Below are positions 7,995 to 14,826 of a DNA stretch of 15,801 bases, piece after piece. A model generated the notes under the pieces. The model was not told the origin of the DNA, searched no databases, and worked only from the letters and a program-made list of their open reading frames with translations. Both the position numbers and the translations under genes were made by a program. Every line of letters starts with the position of its first letter. The stretch's first letter is position 1. Origin of the DNA: Methanobacteriota archaeon (GTDB taxonomy: Archaea > Thermoplasmatota > Thermoplasmata > RBG-16-68-12); contig VBMC01000131.1 of NCBI GenBank assembly GCA_005879015.1, positions 1-15,801 on the forward strand. Reading direction: 5' to 3'.

Positions 7995-8774
7995 ATGGCT
8001 GAGGAACTCGAGACGGCGCAGATCCCGCCCCACATCATGGCGGCGATGCGAGAGCGCATGAAGATGGCGCAGCGCATGTCCCGCATTAAACACAAGATCG
8101 TCGTGATGTCAGGAAAGGGCGGCGTCGGGAAGTCCTCTGTGGCCGCGAACCTCGCTTGCGTCCTAGCCGAAAGCGGCCCAACCGGACTCGTCGACGCGGA
8201 TGTGACCGGACCGGACATCGCGAAGCTCATGGGTGTCGAGGACGCGCAGGTGAAGGCGACGGATACGGGCCTCGAGCCGACGACAGGCCCCGCCGGCGTG
8301 CGCGTGATCTCGATGGCCCAAATGATCGACCGCGACACGGCGGTGGTCTGGCGGGGACCGCTGAAGATCAAAGCACTCAAACAGATGCTCTCCGACGTGG
8401 CGGTCGTCGTGACGACCCCGCAGGAAGTTTCCCTCCTCGATGTTCGGAAGTCAATCGCCTTCGCTCGCGCGGTCAAGATGGATATCCTCGGCGTGATCGA
8501 GAACATGAGCGGCTTCGTGTGCCCCCATTGCGGCAAAGAGACAGCGATCTTCAAGGTGGGCGGGGGCGAGGCGGCCGCGGAGGAACTCGGGCTTCCGTTT
8601 CTCGGACGAATCCCTCTGGACCCGCGAATCGTGATCGGAGGGGACGCGGGCAAGCCGTTCGTCCTCGAGCATCCGGACTCCGCTGCGGCTCAAGCGTTCC
8701 GGGAGATTGTGAAGAAGCTAAGGCCCCGCCTGAAGGAAACGAAGCCGAGGCCGACCGGTCCGCTCGCGAAGTGA
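7995..8774 (+). CDS. Mrp/NBP35-type Fe-S carrier P-loop ATPase, lacking the Walker B segment
   Basis: Mrp/NBP35 (ApbC) proteins are dimeric ATPases that carry and deliver Fe-S clusters in the cytoplasm. The 259-residue product has an N-terminal helix, the deviant Walker A SGKGGVGKSS (39-48), LVDADVTGPDIAKLMG (65-80), VVWRGPLKIKALKQ (117-130), TTPQEVSLLDVRK (140-152), ENMSGFVCPHCG (169-180) with the cluster-binding CPHC cysteines Cys176 and Cys179, and FLGRIPLDPRI. Between LSDV (to 135) and AVVVTTPQEV, the family normally has about 32 residues, WGELDYL followed by the Walker B and catalytic DLPPGTGD loop. These are absent with no frame change. As written the protein should not hydrolyse ATP normally. 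Flanking motifs are near consensus, so the loss is recent or an assembly error near 8399. It has its own TATA box and is convergent with thioredoxin. Confidence 0.9.
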   Translation: MAEELETAQIPPHIMAAMRERMKMAQRMSRIKHKIVVMSGKGGVGKSSVAANLACVLAESGPTGLVDADVTGPDIAKLMGVEDAQVKATDTGLEPTTGPAGVRVISMAQMIDRDTAVVWRGPLKIKALKQMLSDVAVVVTTPQEVSLLDVRKSIAFARAVKMDILGVIENMSGFVCPHCGKETAIFKVGGGEAAAEELGLPFLGRIPLDPRIVIGGDAGKPFVLEHPDSAAAQAFREIVKKLRPRLKETKPRPTGPLAK

Positions 8775-8801
8775 GATGGCTTCCGTTCGCCGAAGGGATT
8801 T

Positions 8802-9212
8802 CTAGGTCCAACGGTTCAGGACCGCTTCGATGTCAGCTTTGGGCATCGCGCCGACGATTCCGTCCACGAGTTTCCCGTCCCGGAACAGGAGCATCGTCGG
8901 GATTGATTTGATCTGGAAGCGGGCCGGAGTTCGCGGATTCTCGTCAATGTTCAGCTTCCCGAGTCGCATCCGTCCGACGCGGACCTTCGCGATTTCCTCG
9001 AGAACCGGGGCTACGAGGTGGCAGGGACCACACCACTCCGCCCAGAAGTCGACGAGGATGGCGCCTGGCCTCCGGACCTCAGCGTCGAATGTCAAGTCCG
9101 TGAGCGTGACGGGCCCCGACCATTCGGCCGCAGACGGCCGTGGCGTGGACGCGGACGTGAAAAGCTGCTGCAGCTTCCGCGCGCGGATCTCCGCGAGCTC
9201 TGGGTCGTCCAC
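8802..9212 (-). CDS. Thioredoxin
   Basis: A cytoplasmic dithiol-disulfide oxidoreductase. From GTG 9212 it has 136 residues: an N-terminal helix (VDDPELAEIRARKLQQL) common in archaeal thioredoxins, a linker, a short strand (GPVTLTDLTF), then VDFWAEWCGPCHLVAPVLEEIA with the active-site Cys61 and Cys64, LGKLNIDENP, the cis-proline in KSIPTMLLF (Pro105), and DGKLVDGIVGAMPKADIEAVL. The frame is open further up to GTG 9281 (159 residues). GTG 9212 is preferred because the helix starts there and a TTATC element (minus strand, 9236-9240) lies about 26 nt upstream, as expected for a leaderless mRNA. The longer start has a GAGGG five nt before it and cannot be excluded. It is convergent with mrp (27 nt between stops). 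Confidence 0.92.
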   Translation of the reverse strand: MDDPELAEIRARKLQQLFTSASTPRPSAAEWSGPVTLTDLTFDAEVRRPGAILVDFWAEWCGPCHLVAPVLEEIAKVRVGRMRLGKLNIDENPRTPARFQIKSIPTMLLFRDGKLVDGIVGAMPKADIEAVLNRWT

Positions 9213-9335
9213 GGTTTCGATCAGGCATGACGCGGGATAAGAGTCTTTTGTTACATCGAAACGAATCGGCTGGACTCGCACGATTGCCCTCTACTTTATG
9301 AACTCGGTCCAGGCGAAGGTCGCGACGGCTCGGGT

Positions 9336-9761
9336 TCATCCATCTGACGGTGGAACGAATAGCTCCACCGAGAATCGATGCCATTGGCAGTCCGCTACGA
9401 TCCCGTTGAGACCACGCACGATGCTTTCGTGGGCCGGGATCTCGTAGTTCCCGGTCGCTGCAATGTGGCCGTCAACGAGGAGGTGGACGCTTGCGACGCC
9501 TCCAACGCCTCCCACATTCCGAATCGTCATCGAGGCTGTGACCTGGTAACTGTGAGACGCCGGATCGCAGGCGGTTGTACCATATTCGACCCGATCGATT
9601 TGGAATGCTGGCCGGGGCAGAAAAGTCACGAGGAGGATGAGGAGGACGAGCGCCGCCACGACCGACAATGCGAGCATGTCGTCGCTCGCGCTCGCAGGCT
9701 TCTTTGAGACGCTCGTTTCTCCCGAGGCTGACCGACGCGGGAATTCAGTCTTGTCCTCCAT
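9336..9761 (-). CDS. Membrane-anchored extracytoplasmic beta-domain protein with two cysteines, unknown function
   Basis: A 141-residue protein. A polar, charged N-terminus of about 28 residues is followed by one strong hydrophobic helix (LALSVVAALVLLILLVTFLP, about 30-49) and then a beta-rich external domain. That domain has the look of a CARDB or Ig-like fold: a QVTASMTIRNVGGVGGVASV strand pair, a VHLLVDGHI strand, and FSVELFV near the end. It has exactly two cysteines outside the membrane (Cys65 and Cys124), placed to form one disulfide. No enzyme motif is visible. It lies between thioredoxin and the DUF835 gene on the same strand, with a 165-nt gap upstream that probably contains its promoter. 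ATG 9761 is the natural start. Length, codon use and TM-plus-domain logic support a real gene, but no function can be given. Confidence 0.75.
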   Translation of the reverse strand: MEDKTEFPRRSASGETSVSKKPASASDDMLALSVVAALVLLILLVTFLPRPAFQIDRVEYGTTACDPASHSYQVTASMTIRNVGGVGGVASVHLLVDGHIAATGNYEIPAHESIVRGLNGIVADCQWHRFSVELFVPPSDG

Positions 9762-9926
9762 GTGGGGTGAGAGATATGGTCTCGCATCGTATCAGGGCTT
9801 CTTGTCGGTGTACCCACGGAGTTTGTTGGGAAGCTGGAAGCATCCCAGCTCGACGGCACTCAGAGAAACGCAACAAGGCTCTCGACCCTCCATCTTCCAG
9901 AGTTTCCCTGTCTAGGCGCGGTGACT
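9762..9926. other. Intergenic gap with one small inverted repeat
   Basis: A 165-nt stretch between two minus-strand genes. It contains AGCTGG and CCAGCT (near 9831-9850) separated by 7 nt, a possible hairpin downstream of the DUF835 stop, and a loose TATA-like TGATACGAT about 30-40 nt before ATG 9761. No tRNA or conserved RNA was recognised. Confidence 0.35.
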
Positions 9927-11201
9927 TCACGGGGAGATCTTCGTCACTTGGCCAAACTCTTCCGCCATCGGCCCGATCAGGCGGACTTCGCGGCGGATCA
10001 GGGCGATCTCCCGTTCGTTGAACGCACTGGGGTCGAAGGGCACAAGGAGGATCGACTCATGGATCGCGACGCTTTCGTTGAGGTCATGGAGGAGGGCGAG
10101 GACCGAGCCAAAGTCGTTGTGGCTCACGAGGTACTCGAAGCCGTCCAGGAGGACGGTCGGACGCTCGCTCGCCTCGATGAAGTGTTCGATCGCCATGGCG
10201 ACGTTTTCCGGAGGACTCGGCCGGATCACGTTCTTCTCAGCGGCGACCCGACTCAGCCACAGGACGGGCGTCCGTTCGAGGCCGTATTCTGCCATCACCG
10301 CCTTCGGGGCGCGGCGCGTGATGCACAGCCCCTGAGCTCCGTGGGTGACCAGGTCCTTGAAGATCTCGAAGGCCTGGCCTGCGTCCCGTTCCAGGACCAC
10401 GTAGGTGACCCCGCGGTCCAGCGCATAGGTCGGCTTCGTGAGCAGATGGGCCTCCGCCTCCGGGACGATCAACTCCTGGAGGAACGATTCCCCCCGCACG
10501 CCGAACGCGATGAGTCCGACGAGGGCCATTTCCAGGATGAAACCGGGCGCACGCCATGTCGCGATCCCGACGTAGGGCAGGACGATCTCGAAGAGCAGCT
10601 CGCAGAGCGCGAAGCCGCTGATCCCAAGGATGATCAAGTAGGTGTCCCGGCGAACCTCCTGCCCCGGCTTCGTCTGCCGAAGGTAGGTGATGAAGCGGTA
10701 CGGCGCATAGAGGATCAGGGTCGCGACCGCAATCCCATTGACGAAAAGGAAGTAGTCCTCGAACCGGATTTGGGCCGGGTTCGATGGGTCGAACGTCACC
10801 TTCGAGAAGAGGATCGTGACGATCGTGATGATCATCAGGAAGAGATAGAACACGTACGAGTTCGGAAACTCGGTCTTCATGTACTGGACGAAGTCGCGGC
10901 GGGAGTTGATGGAGGTGGTCGTGGCGACGAAGATGAAAGCCCCGATCGCGATGCCGAAGAGGTAGTCGAACGTCGCTTGGACACGCTTGGATAGGATCAC
11001 GCCATCCTGGAGGGCGGCCTGCCCTTGCGTCGTCACGTACACGCTGATCACGACATTCGAGATGATCGCGCAGACGAGCAGGTACACGGCAACGAGCAGG
11101 ATGTGTTTCTGGAACACCTGATGCGTCTTCTGGCGGTAAATCGCCACGATGATGAGGGATGAGAGGAAGAGTGCGCTCGCGGCGCTCAAGAATGTGACCA
11201 T
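9927..11201 (-). CDS. Seven-helix membrane protein with C-terminal DUF835 domain
   Basis: A 424-residue protein from ATG 11201. Seven hydrophobic helices lie at about 2-22, 34-56, 74-95, 114-132, 150-170, 186-208 and 218-235, followed by a cytoplasmic DUF835 domain from about 264 to 414. That domain is marked by GLCITRRAPK, a PVLWLSR strand, PENVAMAIEHFIE, VLLDGFEYLVSHNDF (350-364), and SILLVPFDPSAFNEREIALI. DUF835 is an archaeal domain of unknown biochemistry, often joined to sensor modules, so the architecture suggests a signal receptor or its output. There is no kinase, cyclase or receiver motif. The frame is open to 11336, but those codons lie upstream of a TATA box (TTAAATA, 11261-11267), so the start must be downstream of it. 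TTG 11216, with GGGAG before it, is an alternative start. Confidence 0.9.
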   Translation of the reverse strand: MVTFLSAASALFLSSLIIVAIYRQKTHQVFQKHILLVAVYLLVCAIISNVVISVYVTTQGQAALQDGVILSKRVQATFDYLFGIAIGAFIFVATTTSINSRRDFVQYMKTEFPNSYVFYLFLMIITIVTILFSKVTFDPSNPAQIRFEDYFLFVNGIAVATLILYAPYRFITYLRQTKPGQEVRRDTYLIILGISGFALCELLFEIVLPYVGIATWRAPGFILEMALVGLIAFGVRGESFLQELIVPEAEAHLLTKPTYALDRGVTYVVLERDAGQAFEIFKDLVTHGAQGLCITRRAPKAVMAEYGLERTPVLWLSRVAAEKNVIRPSPPENVAMAIEHFIEASERPTVLLDGFEYLVSHNDFGSVLALLHDLNESVAIHESILLVPFDPSAFNEREIALIRREVRLIGPMAEEFGQVTKISP

Positions 11202-11260
11202 GGAAATGTCGGTCAAAGTTTCTCCCTCGCCGCGGACTTGCCATAACCCTCCCTCGCGGC

Positions 11261-11267
11261 TATTTAA
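11261..11267 (-). promoter_or_regulatory. TATA box of the 7TM-DUF835 gene
   Basis: TTAAATA on the minus strand, preceded by GC-rich sequence. The predicted start is near 11238, giving a leader of about 37 nt to ATG 11201. It rules out the longer upstream start of this frame. Confidence 0.6.
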
Positions 11268-11396
11268 GCGGTCTCTGGCTGTTATCTGAGACGATTCCAC
11301 GGCCAGGCGATTGCTGCTCTCAGAATCAAGAATCATGGAGGCGAACCAACATGGCCCCTTTCATATGCCCGCGGGAGAACGCATCAAGCGGTCGCA

Positions 11397-12707
11397 GTGC
11401 CTCTTCAACCAGTGAACCCTCTCGGCATCAATCGGGAAGACCTCGATCTCCTGTCGCGGACCGTGCTCCGCCTCGGCGGGTACGCGGAGGGCCTTTTCGA
11501 CTTCCACGACTTCGGGTTCGACAAGGCCGCTTTGAGGGACCACATCACGAACGTCCACATGAGCCTGAAGCAACTCCGGGACCTCGCGACTCCGGACGGC
11601 GTACCCTTGCGGCCGCCGAACATCCCCGCCGGCGCGTTCTGGGAAGACCAGGGTGAGGTGTGGAACTACCTGCAGACGTTGCGTTTCGCGGCGGGGGCGA
11701 CGATGATGTCGGAGCAGTACAGCCCTCACATGACGACGGAGAACCTGCATCGTTCGATGACTGCGAAGATCTTCCGGGAATGCGTGATTGGCATCCTGGA
11801 CGACCTCATCGATAAGGGGAACTACTCCTACTTGGAGGCGAAGGACCTCCACCACATGGTCCTCAGCTCCATGCTGGACCCGGACCTCGATTCGACGGCG
11901 TTCATGAAACGGCTCGTGACCATGTTGCGTCAGGAGCAGATCCCGCTGTTCGACCTGATCAACAACATCGTCCGCGGCTTCAACATCCTCTGGAACGGCT
12001 CGCCCCATGGACACGACTACTTCTACCAGATGGAGGTGATGGACGAACGGGTCGCGCTCGGCCAGGCGCTCTCCATGTTCCAGAAGGAACCGAACTTCTC
12101 GATCCCCAAGATGGAGAAGATCATGGAGAACTTCTACGCCCCCGACGACACGATGTACTGGTGGGAGAAGCTCGGAGGCCATGTGAGCGCTGCGAGCCGG
12201 CACAACCTGATCGACATGGCCTTTACCAACCAGCCGTACGACATCAAACACATGAAGAGTTTCCTCGCGGGTTGGTATTACTACGACGCCGCCGTGATCT
12301 TGATGGACCACGTAGTGAGCATCCACCAGGACCTGCGGAACGGGATCGCGAACCTGTCCTTGATTGCGATGCGCGAGAAGGAGCTCCGCGACCTCACGTC
12401 GTTGAAGAACTACAATCCGCACCTGACGATCGATGACTACGACGGTCATCTCCGACGGATCGCGGACCTCACGTCGAAGGCGATTCGCCTCGCCACCACG
12501 GACATGCACGACGACACCCTGGTGTACCCGTTCATGACGATCATGATGCCCGTCGTGATGATGGCGGATTGGATCGGCAACCGCGACGACATGATCCACA
12601 CGTTCCTCGAAGCGATCGCACCGACGATCCGTCGCGTCGCGGGGAACGGGGCCGTGCCCGCGAAGGGCATCGTCGAGGCGATCGACGAGGTCGCCCGCAG
12701 CACCTGA
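11397..12707 (+). CDS. Unrecognised all-helical 436-residue protein with a DDxxD motif, upstream of GGPP synthase
   Basis: I do not recognise this family. The product is soluble and predicted almost wholly alpha-helical. Its codon use matches its neighbours (G/C third positions), so it is a real gene. Notable segments: GILDDLIDKGNYSYLEAKD (132-150) contains DDLID, a DDxxD pattern as used by class I prenyl and terpene synthases to bind Mg-diphosphate. A second acidic pair is in WIGNRDDMIHTFLE (392-405), and there are MDHVVSIHQD (303-312) and MHDDTLVYPFM (370-380). The C-terminal part is rich in Met and aromatics. The lipid-gene neighbourhood makes a prenyl-diphosphate-related role tempting, but DDxxD alone is weak evidence. 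It starts at GTG 11397 (GTG 11412 is an alternative), with a TTTCATATG element about 30 nt upstream. It is 123 nt from idsA, which has its own TATA box. Confidence 0.85.
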   Translation: MPLQPVNPLGINREDLDLLSRTVLRLGGYAEGLFDFHDFGFDKAALRDHITNVHMSLKQLRDLATPDGVPLRPPNIPAGAFWEDQGEVWNYLQTLRFAAGATMMSEQYSPHMTTENLHRSMTAKIFRECVIGILDDLIDKGNYSYLEAKDLHHMVLSSMLDPDLDSTAFMKRLVTMLRQEQIPLFDLINNIVRGFNILWNGSPHGHDYFYQMEVMDERVALGQALSMFQKEPNFSIPKMEKIMENFYAPDDTMYWWEKLGGHVSAASRHNLIDMAFTNQPYDIKHMKSFLAGWYYYDAAVILMDHVVSIHQDLRNGIANLSLIAMREKELRDLTSLKNYNPHLTIDDYDGHLRRIADLTSKAIRLATTDMHDDTLVYPFMTIMMPVVMMADWIGNRDDMIHTFLEAIAPTIRRVAGNGAVPAKGIVEAIDEVARST

Positions 12708-12786
12708 GTCGCCGACGCGTCGCCATCCACGCCGGTTTCGTTCTGGACCAATTTACTCCCGCATGGGTGCCGTGCCCAGGAAATGG

Positions 12787-12794
12787 TTATATAA
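12787..12794 (+). promoter_or_regulatory. TATA box of the GGPP synthase operon
   Basis: TTATATAA is the clearest TATA box in the window. Transcription would start near 12817, about 14 nt before ATG 12831. It likely drives GGPP synthase and geranylgeranyl reductase together. Confidence 0.75.
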
Positions 12795-12830
12795 GGCCGG
12801 GCGATAGCTCGCGATGGGACGGCCCGGATC

Positions 12831-13799
12831 ATGGGTTCGCTCGACTTTGGCGTGGCTAATGAACTGGCCTTGGTCGAAGCCCGGATCCGGGAAAGCATCG
12901 TCACCGAGGAACCTCTTCTCCACGACATTGCCCGCTACGTGATTGAGTCCGGGGGCAAGCGGATCCGGCCCATGGTCACGCTGCTCGCCTTCCGTGCCCT
13001 CGGCGGGACGGAAGTCCGAAAAGCCGTGGACCTGGCCGCGGCATTCGAGCTGATCCATTCCGCGACGTTGATCCACGACGACATCAACGACGGCGGGGAC
13101 ATGCGCCGCGGGCGCCTCGCCGCGTACAAGAAGTTCGGCCTCCAGAATGCGCTCGTGACCGGGGACTTCCTCTTCGTCAAGGCGTTCGGGATCGGCGGCC
13201 GGTTCGACGACGACATCGTCGAGATCACGGCGAACGTCTGCGCCGCCCTCGCCGAGGGCGAGATCCGCCAGAAGCGCCACGCCCATGACACCGGGGTGAC
13301 GCGGAGCGAGTACCTCGATATCATCCAGCGGAAGACAGCCCTCCCCATGTCCGCGGGAGCGAGGGTCGCAGGTCTTCTGGCGAACGCGCGACTCGAGCAC
13401 ATCGATGCCGTCGGGGACTACGGGATCAACCTCGGGATGGCCTTCCAGATCGTCGATGACGTCCTGGACGTCGTGGGCGACGCGTCTCGCCTCGGCAAGC
13501 CGCCGGGCACGGACGTGCGGGAGGGGAATGTGACCCTGGTCACGATCCACGCCCTCAACGACGGAAGCGCCATCGACGTCCGAGCACTCGAGCGGCTCGT
13601 CCGCAAGCATCGGAAACAGGATGTCGACGTCCGGCGCGTCCTGTCCCTCCTACGAGACTCCGGCGCCGTCGAAAAGGCCCGGCTCGACGCGCAGGCGTAT
13701 GGGCAGCTCGCCAAGAAGGCCTTGGACCCGATCGCCGACAGCGATGCCAAGGCGAGCATGATCCGCCTCGTCGATTATGTCCTGTCGCGCGACATGTGA
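12831..13799 (+). CDS. Geranylgeranyl diphosphate synthase (trans-polyprenyl synthetase)
   Basis: It condenses isopentenyl diphosphate with allylic diphosphates to the C20 chain of archaeal membrane lipids. The 322-residue product is complete and of normal length. Motifs: SGGKRIRP (40-47); the first aspartate-rich motif IHDDINDGGDMRRGR (81-95) with Asp83, Asp84 and Asp87; GDFLF; KTALPMSAGARVAG; and the second aspartate-rich motif GMAFQIVDDVLDVVGD (202-217) with Asp209, Asp210 and Asp213, followed by LGKPPGTDVREGNVTL. Residues 4 and 5 before the first motif are Thr79 and Ala78, small side chains that should not stop the chain at C15, so C20 or longer is plausible, but exact length cannot be fixed from sequence. 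It has its own TATA box and is followed after 12 nt by geranylgeranyl reductase. Confidence 0.95.
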   Translation: MGSLDFGVANELALVEARIRESIVTEEPLLHDIARYVIESGGKRIRPMVTLLAFRALGGTEVRKAVDLAAAFELIHSATLIHDDINDGGDMRRGRLAAYKKFGLQNALVTGDFLFVKAFGIGGRFDDDIVEITANVCAALAEGEIRQKRHAHDTGVTRSEYLDIIQRKTALPMSAGARVAGLLANARLEHIDAVGDYGINLGMAFQIVDDVLDVVGDASRLGKPPGTDVREGNVTLVTIHALNDGSAIDVRALERLVRKHRKQDVDVRRVLSLLRDSGAVEKARLDAQAYGQLAKKALDPIADSDAKASMIRLVDYVLSRDM

Positions 13800-13811
13800 G
13801 GAGGTGGCGGA
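13799..13811 (+). promoter_or_regulatory. Strong Shine-Dalgarno site for geranylgeranyl reductase
   Basis: AGGAGGTGG directly follows the GGPP synthase stop, a full match to the archaeal anti-Shine-Dalgarno, five nt from ATG 13812. It fixes the reductase start and indicates translation from a shared mRNA. Confidence 0.8.
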
Positions 13812-14799
13812 ATGCCATCGCCGTACGACGTGATCGTGGTCGGCTCCGGACCCGCCGGTGGAACGGCCGCCCGGTACGCGGCGCGACGTGGGCTCAAGGT
13901 GCTCCTCGTCGACAAGCGCAAGGAGATCGGCGTGCCCGTGCAATGCGGCGAATATGTCGCCCACAACGAGGAGGTTCGGTCGATTTTCCCCGACGTGGAG
14001 GGACTCGAGGATCTCATGGCGATCCCCTATCACGTGCGCGAGGTCGACACCCCCGTGATCCGGATCTGGTCGCCGAAGGGCCGTCGATACGAGGTCCCGT
14101 TCAAGGGATTCACGGTTCGGCGGGACCGAATGGATCAAGGGATCGCGGCGCAGGCCGTCGAGGAAGGCGCTGAGATCATGACGGAGACGACCGTCGTTCG
14201 CGTTCACGGCGAAGAGGTCGCCACGAACCACGGGACGTTCCAGGGGAAGGTCGTGATCGGCTCGGACGGTCCTCGCTCCACCGTGGCGAAGTCCGTCGGC
14301 CTTGAGTGGCCGGTGTCCGCGCCCGCGATGAGCGCGACCGCGGACGGTGATTTCAGCAACTCCACGGACATGTTCTTCGGCAACCTCGCCCCGGGAGGAT
14401 ACGCATGGATCATCCCGAAGGCCCATTGCGCGAACGTCGGCCTGGGAACGTGGCAGTACTTTGAAGGACAACGCGATGCTCGTCGGGGATGCGGCGGGCA
14501 TGGTCATGGCGACGAACGGCGGCGGAAACAACGTGGCGATGATCGCGGGTCGGATCGCGGGCCTGACCGCCGCGGATCATCTCCTCGATGGCACGCCGCT
14601 CGACGCGTACGAGACGCGGTGGCGCGCCGCCGTCGGCGGGCCCTTGGCCCAGGGTGTGCGGATCAAGAAGCTCGCGGACCGATTCTTCGGGAGCGACCGG
14701 CTCCTGGAGGCGGCGATGGTCCTCATCGGACGACGTCGGATGGCGCGCGCGATCCGATGTCAGCGCCTCCTGCTCCCGTCCGCGGCGAAGGTCTTATAG
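13812..14799 (+). CDS. Geranylgeranyl reductase (FAD-dependent), with internal deletion and frameshift
   Basis: This flavoprotein saturates the geranylgeranyl chains of archaeal ether lipids. The first part has the FAD-binding VVGSGPAGGTAARYAARRG (9-27), VDKRKEIGVPVQCGEY (33-48) with the conserved Cys45, GSDGPRSTVAK, and the reductase signature YAWIIPKAHCANVGLG (197-212), a YxWxFPx7GxG motif with Ile for Phe. Just after, near 14455-14470, the frame shifts by +1 and reading resumes at LKDNAMLVGDAAGMVMATNGG, the third FAD motif, continuing to the stop at 14799. Family members have about 60-65 residues between these motifs, including part of the substrate domain; here they are missing. The joined product is only about 331 residues against roughly 395. 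The original frame runs on to 15143 as nonsense. Either the gene is truly broken or, more likely for such a central enzyme, the assembly lost about 200 bases. Confidence 0.88.
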
Positions 14800-14801
14800 A
14801 C
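14791..14801 (+). promoter_or_regulatory. Possible TATA-like box before the beta-CASP ribonuclease
   Basis: GTCTTATAGAC overlaps the reductase stop codon. Its centre is about 30 nt before ATG 14827, consistent with a near-leaderless start. The GGAGGT at 14805-14810 is about 16 nt from the ATG, too far to be a typical ribosome site. Confidence 0.35.
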
Positions 14802-14826
14802 GCCGGAGGTATCGACGGCGGAACGG

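Noticed and set aside
9820..9860. Possible tRNA or structured RNA
   Set aside because: Only a 6-bp hairpin is present; there is no acceptor stem, anticodon arm or T-loop consensus.
9921..10994. Plus-strand open frame of 357 codons
   Set aside because: It is antisense to the well-supported 7TM-DUF835 gene, has a charged low-complexity product and no motif.
11361..12599. Minus-strand open frame of 412 codons
   Set aside because: It is the mirror of the 436-residue helical protein, with a His/Val/Arg/Asp-rich product. The plus-strand frame has the better codon pattern and the TATA-like element upstream.
13650..14531. Minus-strand open frame over geranylgeranyl reductase
   Set aside because: It is a shadow of the reductase, which has clear FAD motifs on the plus strand.
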